5,593 nt of DNA from Candidatus Geothermarchaeota archaeon (GTDB lineage Archaea > Thermoproteota > Nitrososphaeria > Geothermarchaeales > JAUWBL01). The notes under the pieces were generated by a model. That model saw only the letters and a program-made list of their open reading frames with translations, ran no database searches and had not been told where the DNA came from. Numbering within the stretch: the stretch's first letter is position 1; every line of letters begins with the position of its first letter. This document shows, piece after piece, positions 4,132 to 5,593 of the stretch. A program made the position numbers and the translations under genes. The stretch spans positions 1 to 5,593 of the forward strand of contig JAUWBL010000084.1 in assembly GCA_030601715.1 (NCBI GenBank). Direction: 5' to 3'.

Positions 4132-5593
4132 GAAGACTTGGCATTAACCGTGTCAAGGTGTTGTTGGTGGGTCTTGTCGTTATGCTTTCACCGCTCGCGC
4201 TGGAGACGCAACCGGTTGGTGGTGCAGGACAACTTTGGTGGACGAATACTCACTGGCCCGGCCCTGAGGTGGAGGCTGGACAATTGGTTACGGTGAGGGT
4301 CTCTGTCTACATAAAACCCAGCATCTTGATTGTCTCGCCTAGCTCTTTCCTCACAGTAACTTCGATGACCCTTCATGCCTTTGGGAAGAGTTATCCAGGC
4401 CCGTCTGGTGTCACAGTTGAAGTCGCGCGTGATTTCGACATACCAGTTCAAGTTCCCTCTGATGCCGAACCTGGAGATAGCTTTTCTCTTAGAACTGTTG
4501 TGGCTGGGGGGCTCACTGTGGTCAAACCGGAAGGCGGGAAGATCACTAAGATCTATAACCCCGTATTCGAGAGGAGCAGTACCGCGACAATCCGGATCAA
4601 AAGAGAGAAAAAAGTAGAAGCAGAAGAGCTTCACCTTACACTCGCAGCTTCGTTTCCAGCCACGGTCCATCCGGGTGAAACAATGACTGGAAGGGGCACA
4701 ATAAGTAGCAGCACAGTTCTCCCCATGCGGTTTGTTATAGTCAGTTCAACGTTTTCTATTCCACGCTTGGGGATATCTAAGCCGACACTGAGTGCAGGAA
4801 CATCTTTTACTGGCAGTGAGAGCTTCACTGTGACAGCAACCATACCTGAAGGCACAACACCCGGTGCGTACCCCTGGACCGTTCACATTACAGCAGAACG
4901 GGAAATCTTACTCTACATCCTTTGGGAAGAGATTGAAATACCAAAGCTCGGACAAGAATCGGTGAGTGTGTCCGGCAGCTTCGAGGTTGTGAAGCCGTTC
5001 CCTGAGGATGATGAGGAGGAGTGGATTGAGGAGTGGGTGTTTGGGTTTTGCGTGGTTGCCACGGCCGCCTTTGGCTCCCCCATGCACCCCCACGTCGAGG
5101 CCATGAGAACCTTCAGAGACGAAATGGTGATGACCACCTACACCGGCAGCAACTTCATCCAAGCCTTCAACGCCTGGTACTACAGATGGAGCCCGCCTGT
5201 CGCCAAAGCGATAAGTAGCGACGAGACCCTACGCCAAGCAGCAAGGCTTGTTCTCTACCCCCTAGTGGGCGCCACCCAGGCAGCGGAAGGAACCTATAGT
5301 TTACTCTCATTCAACGGGGAGCTGGCTGCCGCCTCCTCAATCCTCATCGCCGCTGCTATATGCGGCGTGGCTTACGTAGCACCTCTCATTCTAGCCCTAG
5401 CCCTTACACTCAGAAAGATGGGGTTGAGAAAGAAGCCCAAGGCTTGGATGCATAGAAGGCATCTGCTGTTGCCTTCTCTTCTGTCAGCTTCAGCCCTGAC
5501 CCTTATGGGGGGAGCCATCGAGTCAGCGAAGCTGAACACCTTGGGAATGACAGCTCTGGCCGTAACCGTAACCCTGTCAGCTGCCTTCCTGAC
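4128..5593 (+). CDS. CFI-box surface protein with beta-rich ectodomain and membrane helices (3' partial)
   Basis: The frame is open from ATG 4128 to the right edge, giving 488 residues with no stop, so the C terminus is missing. Residues 1 to about 33 are a signal peptide (basic MRRLGINRVK, then a hydrophobic core). Two beta-rich, Ig-like or adhesin-like stretches follow at about 35-155 and 165-290, recognised only by alternating hydrophobic/polar strands and PGE/PSDAEPGD-type turns. An acidic stretch (293-302) precedes a CFI-box-type domain at about 306-385: C308 in CVVATAAFGSP, then VEAMRTFRDE, FNAWYYRWSPPVA and ETLRQAARLVLYPLVG. This conserved block recurs in many archaeal and bacterial exported proteins; I know no settled function. 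Membrane segments follow at about 399-426, 446-466 and from 472 on, with a very basic loop between the first two (429-445). The start is supported by the ATGA overlap and the signal peptide. The ectodomain has clearly lower GC than the CFI-box part. Confidence 0.85.
   Translation, partial: MRRLGINRVKVLLVGLVVMLSPLALETQPVGGAGQLWWTNTHWPGPEVEAGQLVTVRVSVYIKPSILIVSPSSFLTVTSMTLHAFGKSYPGPSGVTVEVARDFDIPVQVPSDAEPGDSFSLRTVVAGGLTVVKPEGGKITKIYNPVFERSSTATIRIKREKKVEAEELHLTLAASFPATVHPGETMTGRGTISSSTVLPMRFVIVSSTFSIPRLGISKPTLSAGTSFTGSESFTVTATIPEGTTPGAYPWTVHITAEREILLYILWEEIEIPKLGQESVSVSGSFEVVKPFPEDDEEEWIEEWVFGFCVVATAAFGSPMHPHVEAMRTFRDEMVMTTYTGSNFIQAFNAWYYRWSPPVAKAISSDETLRQAARLVLYPLVGATQAAEGTYSLLSFNGELAAASSILIAAAICGVAYVAPLILALALTLRKMGLRKKPKAWMHRRHLLLPSLLSASALTLMGGAIESAKLNTLGMTALAVTVTLSAAFL

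Noticed and set aside
4188..4670. 160-codon minus-strand frame opposite the CFI-box gene.
   Set aside because: The + strand frame has a signal peptide, an ATGA overlap and a recognised domain downstream; the minus frame has none of these.

Overview
The window looks archaeal. The start regions use TATA-like boxes, TTG and probably CTG start codons, and a Shine-Dalgarno core (GAGGTGA) matching the archaeal 16S tail. Arginine is often AGA/AGG. The gene content also fits: a PRC-barrel protein with a zinc ribbon, other membrane proteins with zinc ribbons, and a CFI-box surface protein. Hand counts on sampled 60-base lines give about 59% GC in the central gene. I cannot name the lineage; a Thermoproteota-type or related uncultured archaeon is a guess.

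Layout: every convincing gene is on the + strand. (1) An FMN-dependent nitroreductase-family protein occupies about 129-758. (2) A 309-base gap (759-1067) has no convincing gene, but holds a small repeat/hairpin cluster and a TATA-like box. (3) A PRC-barrel protein with a C-terminal zinc ribbon occupies 1068-1442. (4) 48 bases later comes a 586-residue protein whose best start is a CTG codon at 1491 behind a strong ribosome binding site. It has a signal peptide, a calcium-loop-like motif, a Vps62 (DUF946)-like ectodomain, five membrane segments and a cytoplasmic zinc ribbon. (5) A 172-base gap carries a TATA-like box, a short palindrome near the predicted transcription start and, on the minus strand, a possible 25-residue CxxC microprotein. 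(6) A TTG-started protein has an N-terminal zinc ribbon, about four membrane segments and a heptaproline tail (3424-4131). (7) Overlapping it by ATGA is a secreted/membrane protein with beta-rich ectodomains, a CFI-box (CxxATAAxGS) domain and C-terminal membrane helices. This last gene runs off the right edge.

The nitroreductase is probably an independent housekeeping gene. The four genes from 1068 onward look like a functional neighbourhood at the cell envelope. Three consecutive products carry the same CxxC-x10-CxxC zinc ribbon, two of them on the cytoplasmic side of membrane proteins, and two products put large domains outside the cell. The most distinctive points are the Vps62-membrane-zinc-ribbon architecture, its apparent CTG start, and the run of zinc-ribbon genes ending in a CFI-box protein. 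A shared function is inference; nothing in the sequence identifies a substrate.
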